Source of the DNA: Amycolatopsis australiensis | GTDB taxonomy: Bacteria; Actinomycetota; Actinomycetes; Mycobacteriales; Pseudonocardiaceae | Assembly (NCBI RefSeq): GCF_900119165.1 | Contig: NZ_FPJG01000006.1 | Span: 1,302,001-1,366,000, forward strand | Reading direction: 5' to 3' | DNA: 64,000 nucleotides | In this document: in pieces, positions 45,027 to 54,076 of the stretch | Layout: every line of letters begins with the position of its first letter | How positions within the stretch are numbered: the stretch's first letter is position 1 | Position numbers and translations under genes: made by a program | The notes under the pieces: generated by a model | Told to the model about the DNA's origin: nothing | Database searches by the model: none | What the model saw: only the letters and a program-made list of their open reading frames with translations

Positions 45027-46097
45027 GTGAGCGAGTCCACGAGCGCCACGTACGCCGCCGCCGGGGTCAGCATCGAGGCCGGTGACCGAGCCGTCGATCT
45101 GCTCAAGCCGCACGCCGAGCGGGCCACGCGCCCCGAGGTCCTCGGCGGCGTCGGCGGCTTCGCGGGGCTCTTCTCCCTCAAGCTCGACAAGTGGAAGGAG
45201 CCGGTGCTCGCGTCGTCCACCGACGGCGTCGGCACCAAGATCGCGGTCGCGCAGGCGCTGGACAAGCACGACACGGTCGGCATCGACCTGGTCGCCATGG
45301 TCGTCGACGACCTGGTCGTGACCGGCGCCGAGCCGCTGTTCCTGCAGGACTACATCGCCGTCGGCAAGGTGCACCCGGAGAAGATCGCCGCGCTGGTCGG
45401 CGGCATCGCCGAAGGCTGCGTCCGCGCGGGCTGCGCGCTGCTCGGCGGCGAGACCGCGGAGCACCCCGGCCTGATGGGCGAGCACGACTACGACATGTCG
45501 GCCACCGGCATCGGCGTCGTCGAGGCGGCGCAGCTGCTCTCGCCGGAGAAGGTCCGCCCGGGTGACGTCGTGCTGGCGCTGGGCTCGTCGGGCCTGCACT
45601 CCAACGGCTACTCGCTGGCCCGGCACGTGCTGCTGGACATCGCGCGCATGCCGCTCGACGGGCACGTCGAAGAGTTCGGCCGCACCCTCGGTGAGGAGAT
45701 GCTGGAGCCGACGCGGATCTACGCGAAGGACTGCCTGGCGCTGGCCGCCGAGACCGAGGTCCGGACGTTCGCGCACGTCACCGGTGGTGGGCTCGAGGCC
45801 AACCTGGCCCGGGTCATGCCGCGCGGGCTGGTTGCGCGGCTCGACCGCGGCACCTGGACGCCGCCGGCGGTGTTCGCGCTGATCGGCCAGCGCGGCAAGG
45901 TCGAGCGGGCCGAGCTGGAGAAGACGTTCAACATGGGCGTCGGCATGGTCGCGATCGTCGGCGCCGAGGACGTCGACCGGGCGCTGGCCATGCTGACCGC
46001 GCGGCACGTCCCGGCGTGGGTGCTCGGCGACGTCCAGCCCGCCGAAGACGTCGACGGCCCGCGCGCGGTGCTTTCGGGCGACCACCCGCGGTTCTGA
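45027..46097 (+). CDS. purM: Phosphoribosylformylglycinamidine cyclo-ligase
   Basis: A 356-residue AIR synthetase, which closes the imidazole ring using ATP. Conserved blocks are STDGVGTKIAVA, GIDLVAMVVDDLVVTGAEPLF, LLGGETAEHPGL, GLHSNGYSLAR and HVTGGGLEANL. It starts 28 bp after purF with GGGAG upstream and should be cotranscribed. purD and purN are not in the window. Confidence 0.96.
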   Translation: MSESTSATYAAAGVSIEAGDRAVDLLKPHAERATRPEVLGGVGGFAGLFSLKLDKWKEPVLASSTDGVGTKIAVAQALDKHDTVGIDLVAMVVDDLVVTGAEPLFLQDYIAVGKVHPEKIAALVGGIAEGCVRAGCALLGGETAEHPGLMGEHDYDMSATGIGVVEAAQLLSPEKVRPGDVVLALGSSGLHSNGYSLARHVLLDIARMPLDGHVEEFGRTLGEEMLEPTRIYAKDCLALAAETEVRTFAHVTGGGLEANLARVMPRGLVARLDRGTWTPPAVFALIGQRGKVERAELEKTFNMGVGMVAIVGAEDVDRALAMLTARHVPAWVLGDVQPAEDVDGPRAVLSGDHPRF

Positions 46098-46099
46098 GC

Positions 46100-46531
46100 G
46101 TGGCCACCGGGGACGTGGTGGTCGGCTCCCGGTTCGTCATCCCGGAGGCCGAGCTCAGCGAGCGTTTCTCGCGCTCGTCCGGCCCCGGCGGGCAGGGCGT
46201 CAACACCACGGATTCGCGGGTCGAGCTGTCGTTCGACGTCGCGGCTTCGCCGTCCATCCCGGAACACCTGCGTGACCGGGTGCTGGCCGCGCTGGAGTCC
46301 AGGCTGGTCGACGGCGTCCTGACGATCGCGGCGAGCGAACACCGCTCACAGCTGCAGAACCGCGAAGCGGCGCGCGGCCGGCTGGCGAACCTCCTGCTCG
46401 ACGCGTCGGCCCCGCCACCGGCCAAGCGGCGCCCCACGAAACCGTCGCGCGGTTCGAAGGAGCGCCGCCTGGCGTCGAAGAAGCGCCGGAGCGACGTGAA
46501 GAGAGGCCGCTCCGGCCGCTTCGACGACTAG
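46100..46531 (+). CDS. arfB: Alternative ribosome-rescue peptidyl-tRNA hydrolase
   Basis: A 143-residue class I release-factor-like protein. The catalytic GGQ sits in SSGPGGQGVNTTDSRVEL, and the C-terminal 35 residues are lysine- and arginine-rich (KRRPTKPSRGSKERR), the tail that senses an empty mRNA channel in ArfB/YaeJ. It frees peptides from ribosomes stalled without a stop codon. GTG start 2 bp after purM, so translation is probably coupled. Its 3' end overlaps the convergent acetyltransferase by 4 bp. Confidence 0.9.
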   Translation: MATGDVVVGSRFVIPEAELSERFSRSSGPGGQGVNTTDSRVELSFDVAASPSIPEHLRDRVLAALESRLVDGVLTIAASEHRSQLQNREAARGRLANLLLDASAPPPAKRRPTKPSRGSKERRLASKKRRSDVKRGRSGRFDD

Positions 46532-47274
46532 TCCAGCGAGAGGTGCACGCACTCCCCGGCCGGCCGGTAGCCGACCCGGGCGTAGATCCTCCCGATCCCC
46601 AGGTCGCCCGGGGTGAGGAACGCCGTGTGCGCCCCGGCCTCGTGGACTTCGCGGGTGAGCCGCGCGGTGATGGCGGCGGCGATCCCGCGTCCGCGGTACG
46701 CCTCGAGCACGGCGATCCCGGCGATCTCCGCGGTGCCGTCGACGATTTCGAGCGCGCTCCCGCCGCCGAGCACCGCTCCCGAGCCGGTGTCCTCCGCGAG
46801 GAGGTGCCGGACGCCGGTGTTCGCCTTCAGCCGCTCGACCTCGGCGTCGCCGACCTCTCCTGGCTCGCCGAACGCCGTGTTCTGCGCCGACCGCAGGCGC
46901 CGGAAGTCCGCGTCGGATTCCGGCGCGCGCAGCCGGATCCCCGGCGGACCCGGCCGGTCGACCCGCTCGCCCGGCGCGCAGGTCATCAGCGGCACCCGCC
47001 GTTCGAGCTGGTACCCCGCGCCGACCAGCAGGTTCTCCAAGCCGGGAGTGACGTCGGTGAAGTACTCGAGCCGCGGGAGCAGGCCCCGCCGCCGGTACGC
47101 CTCGGTCAGGGCGCCGATCTCGGCCGCCGTCGGCCGTGCGCCGTCGTCCGGGATCGCGTAGTTGAGCATCGGGTGGGCGGTGCCCGGGGTGTAGGTGGCC
47201 AGGAAGGGACCGACCCGCTCGGTTTCCCGGCCGCGGGGCGCCGTCTTGCGGACATAGGTCTGGATGGCAGACAT
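46528..47274 (-). CDS. GNAT-family N-acetyltransferase
   Basis: A 248-residue protein with a C-terminal GNAT domain. The acetyl-CoA loop is EAYRGRGIAAAI (R/Q-x-x-G-x-G/A) and the following strand is TAFLTPGDLGIGRIYARVGY. The N-terminal half is a less conserved GNAT-like region, which is usual in actinobacterial two-domain forms. The ATG at 47274 has AAAGG upstream. The acceptor is unknown. The 260 bp before it hold its promoter and an element with TGTGGACAA. Confidence 0.83.
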   Translation of the reverse strand: MSAIQTYVRKTAPRGRETERVGPFLATYTPGTAHPMLNYAIPDDGARPTAAEIGALTEAYRRRGLLPRLEYFTDVTPGLENLLVGAGYQLERRVPLMTCAPGERVDRPGPPGIRLRAPESDADFRRLRSAQNTAFGEPGEVGDAEVERLKANTGVRHLLAEDTGSGAVLGGGSALEIVDGTAEIAGIAVLEAYRGRGIAAAITARLTREVHEAGAHTAFLTPGDLGIGRIYARVGYRPAGECVHLSLD

Positions 47275-47566
47275 GTGAGCCTTTCGAAAGCAGGTCAAAG
47301 AAGCCATGGGGAGTTCGCTGGGCGTCGGGACCTAGCGGAGGCCGACGCCGGAGGCGGCGCCAGGCATAGGCGGTCATTCCTTGACTCGAAGGGCTACTGC
47401 GGGTTCAGTTTCGCACGACCGGCAACCGGTTTACCGGCGTTCGGGTGCGCCATCGGCCAGGGCACAGTGTCCACTGTGGAGCATGTGGACAACTCTGTGG
47501 AAGAAATCGGCGATCCGGCCGGGAAGCGTTGCCGCGCAACGCAAAGCCGGCAGACGCCCCTGTGTA

Positions 47567-48472
47567 CTACTCGGCCAGCTCGCGGGCTCGTTCGAGCAGG
47601 GTCTGCAAGTGCAGGCCGCGCCGGACGTCGCAGGGGTGGCTGGTGGTGCCGCTGGCGATCATCGCCGCGAAGTCGTCCAGCAGCGCGGTGTAGGACTCCT
47701 GCGCCGAGCCCGGTTTGCGCCCGAGCGTCCGGTAACCGTGCTCGCCCCAGACGGCGACCTCGACGACGGTCGGCTGCACCGGCAGCCGCAGCGACAGCGT
47801 GGCCGTGCTGATCACGCCGTCCTCGTGGGCCAGCATCAGGTGCCAGAGGTCGCCGGGGCTTCGCCGGGCCGCCACGACCTCGGTGATCGGGCCGAGCGCG
47901 GCGTCCAGCATGTCGAGCGCGTGCGGGCCGATGTCGAACAGCGCGCCGCCGTCGTCCTGGCGCCACGGCGAAGCCGCGTACTGGCCGCCGAGCAGGGCGC
48001 CGGAGAGCCAGCGCGCGCCGCCGCCCGCCCAGCCACCGGCCTCGGCCAGCCCGGCGAGCCACTCCTGCGTCTGCGCCGAGTACCGCAGGGTCAGCATGAC
48101 GAGCGCGGCGACGTCGGCGGCCGCGACGGCGTCGGCCAGCCGCCGGGCACCGGCGAGGTCGGCCGCGATCGGCTTCTCGAGGATCAGGTGCTTCCCGGCC
48201 TCGGCCGCGCGCACGCCCAGCTCGGCCTGCACCGACGGCGGCACGGCGAACGCGACCGCGTCCACCTGCTCGAACAGCTCCTCGACGGTACTCGCGGCGG
48301 CCGCGCAGTGCGTCTCCGCAAGCGTTTGCGCCGCCTCCGGGCGACGGGCCCAGACCGCCGTCAGCGCGGTACCCGGGTGGTCCGCCAGTCCGGGCGCGTG
48401 CACCGTCTTCGCCCACGGGCCGGCGCCGATCAGGCCGACGCGCAGCTGTCCGTCCGCGATGAGCTGTCCCAC
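47567..48472 (-). CDS. Gfo/Idh/MocA-family oxidoreductase
   Basis: A 301-residue NAD(P)-dependent dehydrogenase. The nucleotide-binding motif GLIGAGPWAKTVH is at residues 14-26, and LILEKPIAADL contains the conserved EKP lysine. FDIGPHALD is the typical catalytic D-x-x-x-H region. Members oxidise sugars, inositol or related polyols. GTG start at 48472. It is divergent from the secreted protein of the ECF locus and is not obviously part of any operon here. Confidence 0.85.
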   Translation of the reverse strand: MGQLIADGQLRVGLIGAGPWAKTVHAPGLADHPGTALTAVWARRPEAAQTLAETHCAAAASTVEELFEQVDAVAFAVPPSVQAELGVRAAEAGKHLILEKPIAADLAGARRLADAVAAADVAALVMLTLRYSAQTQEWLAGLAEAGGWAGGGARWLSGALLGGQYAASPWRQDDGGALFDIGPHALDMLDAALGPITEVVAARRSPGDLWHLMLAHEDGVISTATLSLRLPVQPTVVEVAVWGEHGYRTLGRKPGSAQESYTALLDDFAAMIASGTTSHPCDVRRGLHLQTLLERARELAE

Positions 48473-48538
48473 GGCCCGCAGTCTAGGTGTGGTGCTCGTC
48501 GCGCCGGAACCGCGTCCGCGGATGGCTAAAGTGCCTGC

Positions 48539-49168
48539 ATGATCGCCTCGCGTTTGGCCCGCTGCTTCGCCGTCTCCGCCCTGCTGGTGGGCGCCTCGTT
48601 CGCGGGCGCCGCGCCCGCCTCGGCGACGGGCACCGACGGGGCGTGCCCCGAGGTCGGCGGCGTCACGGTGGTCGTCGACTTCGGCGACCTGGGCCCGCAG
48701 CCGCTGGTCCGCTGCGCCCCCGGCACCCCCGCGAACGGCATCGCCGCCCTGCAGGAGGCCGGCATCGACGTCGCCGGCTCGCAGAAGTACGGCCTCGCCG
48801 TGGCGTGCCGGATCAACGGCAAGCCGGGGCCGGACGTCGAGTCGTGCGCGGGGATGCCGTCGGCCACGGCGTACTGGAGCTATTGGCACGCCTCGGCGGG
48901 CGGCACCTGGCAGTCGAGCCAGGAGGGCGCGCAGACGGCCAAGCCCGCGCCCGGCGGGTTCGAAGGCTGGGCGTTCGCGCGGCCGAAGTCCGCGAACGAC
49001 CTGCCGTCGCCGCCGCGGGTGCCGCCGGCGCGGCAGGCGTCCTCACCGTCGTCCGCGCCCGCTGACCAGGGCAGTTCGTTCCCGTGGGGTGTGGTGATCG
49101 GTGCCGTGGTGATCGTGGTGGTCGGCGGCGCGGGGATCGTCGTCGCCCGTCGCCGGCGTGCGCAGTAG
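48539..49168 (+). CDS. Secreted, C-terminally anchored protein of the ECF importer locus
   Basis: A 209-residue protein with a signal peptide (residues 1-29, ending ASA), an extracellular domain, a proline/serine linker and a C-terminal membrane helix followed by RRRRAQ. The domain has YWSYWHASAGGTWQSSQEGA, which recalls DUF4430/transcobalamin-like domains; I believe similar proteins precede ECF transporter genes in streptomycetes (SCO2322-like), but this is from memory. It overlaps ecfT by 11 bp. It may capture the importer's substrate outside the cell. Confidence 0.7.
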   Translation: MIASRLARCFAVSALLVGASFAGAAPASATGTDGACPEVGGVTVVVDFGDLGPQPLVRCAPGTPANGIAALQEAGIDVAGSQKYGLAVACRINGKPGPDVESCAGMPSATAYWSYWHASAGGTWQSSQEGAQTAKPAPGGFEGWAFARPKSANDLPSPPRVPPARQASSPSSAPADQGSSFPWGVVIGAVVIVVVGGAGIVVARRRRAQ

Positions 49169-50219
49169 GGCGCTGCACCCCGGCGCCTGGTGGGTCTGGG
49201 CGCTCGCGCTGGCCGTCGCCGCGAGCCGGACGACGAACCCGCTGCTGCTCGGCCTGATCATCGCCATCGCGGGGTTCGTCGTCGCGAACCGGCGCAGTGA
49301 CGCGCCCTGGGCGCTGGCGTTCCGGCTGTACGCGTACGTCGGCGCGTTGATCGTCGCGTCGCGCGTGCTGTTCCGGATCCTGGTCGGCGGCGAGGACGGC
49401 GGGCACGTGCTGTTCACGCTGCCGCGGATTCCGGTGCTCGCGGGATTGTCCCTGCTCGGGCCGACGTCGGCGGAAGAGCTGCTCGGCGGGTTCTACGACG
49501 GCTTGCGGCTGGCGGCGATGGTCGTCTGCGTCGGCGCGGCCAACGCCCTGGCCAACCCGAAACGCCTGCTCAAGGCCGTTCCGGGAGCGTTGTCGGAGGT
49601 GAGCACGGCGGTCACGGTGGCGCTGACGGTGGCGCCGCAGCTCGTCGAGAGCGTCCAGCGCGTACGACGCGCCCGGCGGCTGCGGGCTGGGCGGGCTCGC
49701 GGGCCGCGGGCGGTCAAGGGCATCGTGGTGCCGGTGCTGGCGGACGCGATGGACCGGTCGCTGCGGCTGGCGGCCGCGATGGACTCCCGGGGCTACGGCC
49801 GCCGGGCGTACCTGAGTCCCCGGGTGCGGCTGCTGATCGGCGGCTGTGTCCTCGCCGGGCTGGCCGGCGTGTGCGTCGGCGTGTACGGCGTGCTCGACGG
49901 GACGTCGTCGTGGCTCGGCGTGCCGCTGCTGGCGGCCGGGCTCGCGGTGGCCGTGGTGGGGTTCGTCGTGGGCGGACGGCGCGTCCGGCGGACGGCGTAC
50001 CGGCCGGACCCGTGGCGGTGGCCGGAAACGCTGGTGGTCCTGGCCGGGGCCGGGGCGTGCGGCCTGCTGTTCTTTTCGGCCCGGGTCGACCCGGGGAACC
50101 TGTATCCGTCGTTGAGTCCGTTGCGCTGGCCGGAGGTTTCGCCGGTCCACGTGCTGTCCCTGCTCGTCGCGGTGCTGCCGGCCTGGCTGGCGCCGCCGCC
50201 CACGGAGGTCGTCCGGTGA
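49158..50219 (+). CDS. ECF transporter transmembrane subunit EcfT (CbiQ family)
   Basis: A 353-residue membrane protein, long for EcfT because it carries extra helices at the C-terminus (about residues 230-350). The coupling motif AMDSRGYGRRAY corresponds to the Ala-Arg-Gly helix that contacts the ATPases. SEVSTAVTVALTVAPQLVESVQRVRRARRLR is the preceding coupling region. It links the ATPase to the substrate-specific S component. GTG start; the next gene overlaps its stop by 4 bp. Confidence 0.85.
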   Translation: MRSRALHPGAWWVWALALAVAASRTTNPLLLGLIIAIAGFVVANRRSDAPWALAFRLYAYVGALIVASRVLFRILVGGEDGGHVLFTLPRIPVLAGLSLLGPTSAEELLGGFYDGLRLAAMVVCVGAANALANPKRLLKAVPGALSEVSTAVTVALTVAPQLVESVQRVRRARRLRAGRARGPRAVKGIVVPVLADAMDRSLRLAAAMDSRGYGRRAYLSPRVRLLIGGCVLAGLAGVCVGVYGVLDGTSSWLGVPLLAAGLAVAVVGFVVGGRRVRRTAYRPDPWRWPETLVVLAGAGACGLLFFSARVDPGNLYPSLSPLRWPEVSPVHVLSLLVAVLPAWLAPPPTEVVR

Positions 50220-51814
50220 TCGAGTTCTCGCGGGTCACGGTGACCTACCCGGATGCCTCGCGACCGGTGCTCTCGGACGTCTCGCTGCGGGTCGAAGAAG
50301 GCGAGTTGTGCCTGGTCGCTGGCCCGACCGGGGCCGGGAAGTCGACGTTGCTCGGCGCGATCAACGGGCTCGTCCCGCACTTCACCGGCGGGCGGCTGGC
50401 CGGGCGCGTGCTGGTGGCCGGGCTGGACACGGCCGCGCACCCGCCGCGGGAGCTGGCTTCGGTCGTCGGCGTCGTGGGGCAGGATCCGCTGGCCGGGTTC
50501 GTGACGGACACCGTCGAGGAAGAGCTGGCGTACGCGATGGAGCAGCTCGCGGTGCCGCCGGAGGTGATGCGCAAGCGGATCGAGGAAACGCTCGATCTGC
50601 TGGGGATCGCCGAGCTGCGGAACCGTCCACTTCGGACTTTGTCGGGCGGGCAGCAGCAGCGCGTCGCGATCGGCTCGGTGCTGACGGTGCACCCGTCGGT
50701 GGTGGTGCTCGACGAGCCGACGTCGGCGCTGGACCCGACGGCGGCGGAGGACGTGCTCGCGGCGATCACGCGGCTGGTGCACGACCTCGGGACGACGGTG
50801 GTCGTCGCGGAGCACCGGATGGAGCGGGTGGCGCAGTACGCGGACCGGCTGCTGTACCTGCCGGGCGACGGTTCGGTGCGGTCGGGGCCGCCCGCGGAGA
50901 TCCTGGCGACGTCGTCGATCGCCCCGCCGATCGCCGAGCTGGGACGGCTGGCGGGGTGGTCGCCGCTGCCGTTGTCGGTCCGGGACGCCCGGCGGGTGGC
51001 GGGGCCGTTGCGGTCGCGGCTCTCGGAATTGTCGGTGGTGGGTTCTAGTCTCTCGGTGACCGGTCGAGCACTGGACGTGAGAGGGGTGGTGGTGAGCTAC
51101 GGCGATGTCCGGGCGGTGCGCGGGGTCGACCTGCGGGTCGGGCCGGGGGAAGTGGTCGCGCTGATGGGACGCAACGGCTCCGGCAAGTCGTCGCTTCTCT
51201 GGGCGGTGCAGGGCAGCGGACCGAGGTCGGCGGGGAAGGTCGACGTCGGCGGAGCGGACCCGGCGACGCTCAAGCCACGAGCGGCCCGCCGGCGCGTGGG
51301 ACTGGTCCCGCAGACCCCGGCCGACCTGCTGTACCTCGATTCGGTGGACGCCGAGTGCGCACAGGCCGACGCCGAATCGGAGGTCCCACCGGGAACGGCA
51401 CGGGCGTTGCTGGACCGGCTGGCCCCGGGGCTGGCCGGCGAAGCGCACCCAGGCGACCTGTCGGAGGGGCAGCGGCTGGGGCTGGTGCTGGCGGTCCAGC
51501 TGGCGGCGGCCCCACCGGTGGTCCTGCTGGACGAGCCGACGCGCGGTCTGGACTACCACGCGAAACGGCGTTTCGCGGCGATCCTGCGCGAGCTGGCCGC
51601 ACAGGGCCACGCGATAGTGCTGGCGACCCACGACGTCGAGTTCGTGGCGACGGTGGCTGACCGAGTGGTGGTGATGGCGGAGGGAGAGGTGGTAGCGGAC
51701 GGCCCGACGAAGGAGGTGATCGTCGCCTCGCCGGCGTTCGCCCCGCAGGTGGCGAAGATCCTGGCGCCGCAGCAGTGGCTGACGGTGGACGAGGTCGCGG
51801 AAGCCCTGGCATGA
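50216..51814 (+). CDS. Fused ECF transporter ATPase (EcfA1-EcfA2 type)
   Basis: A 532-residue protein with two complete ABC ATPase domains in one chain. The first has GPTGAGKST, LSGGQQQR and [12 protein letters not shown]; the second, from about residue 285, has GRNGSGKSS, LSEGQRLG and VVLLDEPTRGLD. A short linker (about 230-280) joins them. The fusion replaces the usual separate EcfA and EcfA' and fixes their pairing. GTG start overlapping ecfT by 4 bp. It powers the importer with EcfT and the S component. Confidence 0.9.
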   Translation: MIEFSRVTVTYPDASRPVLSDVSLRVEEGELCLVAGPTGAGKSTLLGAINGLVPHFTGGRLAGRVLVAGLDTAAHPPRELASVVGVVGQDPLAGFVTDTVEEELAYAMEQLAVPPEVMRKRIEETLDLLGIAELRNRPLRTLSGGQQQRVAIGSVLTVHPSVVVLDEPTSALDPTAAEDVLAAITRLVHDLGTTVVVAEHRMERVAQYADRLLYLPGDGSVRSGPPAEILATSSIAPPIAELGRLAGWSPLPLSVRDARRVAGPLRSRLSELSVVGSSLSVTGRALDVRGVVVSYGDVRAVRGVDLRVGPGEVVALMGRNGSGKSSLLWAVQGSGPRSAGKVDVGGADPATLKPRAARRRVGLVPQTPADLLYLDSVDAECAQADAESEVPPGTARALLDRLAPGLAGEAHPGDLSEGQRLGLVLAVQLAAAPPVVLLDEPTRGLDYHAKRRFAAILRELAAQGHAIVLATHDVEFVATVADRVVVMAEGEVVADGPTKEVIVASPAFAPQVAKILAPQQWLTVDEVAEALA

Positions 51815-51887
51815 GGAGGCTGGAAGCAGCGCGGCCAAGGCCGGTCGGCAGCTCGGTCGGCGAGGGCGAAGCTCTGGAGACGGCAGC

Positions 51888-52709
51888 ATGAGCGACTTCC
51901 TCCACCCCGCGCCCCGCGCGGTTCGCCTGACCCTCCGGTCCGGGCTCGTCCTCGCCGCCGCCGGCCTGCTCGGCCTCGCCATGTTCTGCTGGCCGCTCTT
52001 CGCTCACCCGCGGCCCGGGGAAACCGCGCACACCGCGGATGCCCCGTTCGTCTTCATGGCGACCTTGCCGGTCCTGATCCTCGTCGTGCTCGCCGAGCTT
52101 TCCCGGGGCGGTATCGATGCCAAAGCGCTCGCCCTGCTCGGAGTGCTCTCCGCGGTCAACGCCGGCCTGCGGCCGCTCGGGGCCGGGACCGGGGGGATCG
52201 AGCTCGTCTTCTTCCTGCTCGTCCTCGCCGGGCGGGTGTTCGGGCCCGGCTTCGGGTTCGTGCTCGGCTCGACGTCGCTGTTCACTTCCGCGTTGCTCAC
52301 CGCCGGTGTCGGGCCGTGGCTGCCGTTCCAGATGCTTGCCTCTTCGCTCATCGGGCTCGGTGCCGGGCTGCTACCCCGCCGGCCGCGCGGCAAGGCCGAG
52401 ATCGCCATGCTCGTCGCGTACGGCGTCTTCGCCGCCTACTTCTTCGGGCTCCTCATGAGCCTGTGGTCGTGGCCGTTCCTCGCCGGTGACTCCACCCAGC
52501 TCGGCTTCGTGCCCGGCGCGCCGCTGCTCGACAACCTGCACCGGTTCGCCGTTTACACCGTTCTGACGTCGACCCTCGGCTGGGACACCGGGCGCGCCGT
52601 CACCAACGCCGTCGCGATCGTCCTCGTCGGACCCGCCGTGCTGACCGTTCTGCGCCGGGCCGCGCGGCGGGCGGCCTTCGACGCGCCCGTGACCTTCGGT
52701 CAGCTGTAG
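51888..52709 (+). CDS. ECF transporter substrate-binding S component
   Basis: A 273-residue membrane protein with six or seven hydrophobic helices. ALALLGVLSAVNAGLRPLG resembles the S-component helix with small-residue ALNAR-like contacts, and GGIELVFFLLVLAGRVFGPGFGFVLG follows the usual S-component pattern. It would bind the vitamin or metal-related substrate, which I cannot determine; cobamides are one candidate because of the transcobalamin-like secreted protein. It is 73 bp after the ATPase gene. Its end overlaps the next gene by 10 bp. Confidence 0.8.
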   Translation: MSDFLHPAPRAVRLTLRSGLVLAAAGLLGLAMFCWPLFAHPRPGETAHTADAPFVFMATLPVLILVVLAELSRGGIDAKALALLGVLSAVNAGLRPLGAGTGGIELVFFLLVLAGRVFGPGFGFVLGSTSLFTSALLTAGVGPWLPFQMLASSLIGLGAGLLPRRPRGKAEIAMLVAYGVFAAYFFGLLMSLWSWPFLAGDSTQLGFVPGAPLLDNLHRFAVYTVLTSTLGWDTGRAVTNAVAIVLVGPAVLTVLRRAARRAAFDAPVTFGQL

Positions 52710-53554
52710 GAGTAGAAGCCGCGGCCGGTCTTCTTGCCCAGCAGGCCCGCGTCCACCATGCGCAGCAGCAGCGGCGGCGACGAGTACAGCGGCTCCTTGA
52801 ACTCCGCGTACATCGAGTCCGCGATGGCCTTGATGGTGTCCAGCCCGATCAGGTCGGACAGGCGCAGCGGACCCATCGGGTGCGCCGTGCCCAGCTCCAT
52901 GCCGCGGTCGATGTCCTCGGCCGAGGCGAAGCCCGACTCGATCATCCGGATCGCCGAGAGCAGGTACGGCACCAGCAGCGAGTTCACGATGAACCCGGCG
53001 CGGTCCTGCGAGCGGATCACGGTCTTGCCCAGCGCCGTCGTCGCGTGCTCCTCCGCGCGGCGGGCCGTCTCCTCGCTGGTCAGCAGCGACGGGACCAGCT
53101 CCACCAGCGGCAGCACCGGCACGGGGTTGAAGAAGTGGATGCCGACCACCTGCTGCGGACGGCTCGTCGCCATGCCCAGCTTCATGATCGGGATCGACGA
53201 CGTGTTGGACGCGAACAGCGCGTCCTCCGCCTCGACGATCTTGTCCAGCTGGCGGAAGACGTCGACCTTCGCCTGCTCCTGCTCGAGGATCGCCTCGATG
53301 ACCAGTTCGCGGTCGGCGAACTCGGCGATGTCGGTGGTGAACCGGAGCCTGCCGAGCGCCGCGTCGGCGTCTTCGGTGGACAGCTTGCCGTTCTTGACGC
53401 CGCGTTGCAGCGACTTCTCGATGCGGGCCTTGCCCGCGTCGAGCGCCGGCTGGTTCACCTCGGTGACCACGACGTCCAGACCCGCACGCGCGTGCACCTC
53501 GGCGATACCGGACCCCATCAGGCCCGCTCCGACGACACCAACCCGACTTACCAC
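52700..53554 (-). CDS. 3-hydroxybutyryl-CoA dehydrogenase
   Basis: A 284-residue NAD(P)-dependent dehydrogenase. The cofactor motif GVVGAGLMGSGIAEVHARAG is at the N-terminus, the catalytic histidine in GIHFFNPVPVLPLVEL, and the partner glutamate in the same block. The C-terminal domain (GMELGTAHPMGPLRLSDLIG) is complete. It interconverts 3-hydroxyacyl-CoA and 3-oxoacyl-CoA in fatty acid or butyrate metabolism; resembles FadB2 of mycobacteria. GTG start. It stands alone. Confidence 0.9.
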   Translation of the reverse strand: MVSRVGVVGAGLMGSGIAEVHARAGLDVVVTEVNQPALDAGKARIEKSLQRGVKNGKLSTEDADAALGRLRFTTDIAEFADRELVIEAILEQEQAKVDVFRQLDKIVEAEDALFASNTSSIPIMKLGMATSRPQQVVGIHFFNPVPVLPLVELVPSLLTSEETARRAEEHATTALGKTVIRSQDRAGFIVNSLLVPYLLSAIRMIESGFASAEDIDRGMELGTAHPMGPLRLSDLIGLDTIKAIADSMYAEFKEPLYSSPPLLLRMVDAGLLGKKTGRGFYSYS

Positions 53555-53620
53555 CGGCTCACTCCTTCATCGCTTCGCAGCCCAGCGTGCCTTGTGGACA
53601 AGACTCTGGGCAGCACGCGA

Positions 53621-53666
53621 CGCGCGAGGGCGGTTGCCAGGTGGTGCCCGGCTTCGCCCTCGCGCG
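53621..53666 (-). terminator. Hairpin after the DUF3073 gene
   Basis: A perfect 12-bp inverted repeat (CGCGCGAGGGCG and CGCCCTCGCGCG) around a 22-base loop, ending 11 bp past the stop of the minus-strand DUF3073 gene. Confidence 0.6.
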
Positions 53667-53677
53667 TTTACGCGTGC

Positions 53678-53869
53678 TCAACGACGGTACTCGTCGTACC
53701 CGTCGTCGTACGGGTCTTCATACCGGCTGTCGGAGTCCTCGTGGTGGTTGTCACTGGAGGAGTTACTCGACAGCTCGCGCTGCAAAGCATCGAAGTCGGT
53801 CTCGTGCGAGCTGTACTTGAGCTCACGCGCCACCTTCGTCTGCTTGGCCTTAGCCCGGCCGCGCCCCAT
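53678..53869 (-). CDS. DUF3073 family protein
   Basis: A 63-residue actinobacterial protein. The basic start MGRGRAKAKQTKVARELKYSS is the DUF3073 hallmark; the second half is very acidic and serine/aspartate/tyrosine-rich. This charge split suggests nucleic acid or protein binding, but the function is unknown. It is monocistronic and followed by a strong hairpin. Confidence 0.88.
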   Translation of the reverse strand: MGRGRAKAKQTKVARELKYSSHETDFDALQRELSSNSSSDNHHEDSDSRYEDPYDDGYDEYRR

Positions 53870-54076
53870 GGCTCGACCCCCTCGCACAGGGGCGGGGCGG
53901 CCGGGGGAATCGGCGGCCCCGCATCGTCTCGACAATTCTTTCCTGCTCACACCGTACCGTGTCCGGGGGGTTGGATGCGACGTGGCACGGTGTGCTGGTG
54001 GTGACAGTGTCCGCCGGACACCGGTTACCGGCCGGTCGGTGACGATCGGCGCAGGTGAGCGTGCCACGATCTACTC

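Noticed and set aside
42689..45298. 869-codon minus-strand open frame
   Set aside because: Antisense to DUF397, purF and purM, all of which have clear conserved motifs. A shadow frame.
47470..47500. Replication origin suggested by TGTGGACAA boxes
   Set aside because: Single DnaA-box-like matches occur here, at 53592 and in the repeats, but there is no cluster and no dnaA or dnaN gene nearby.
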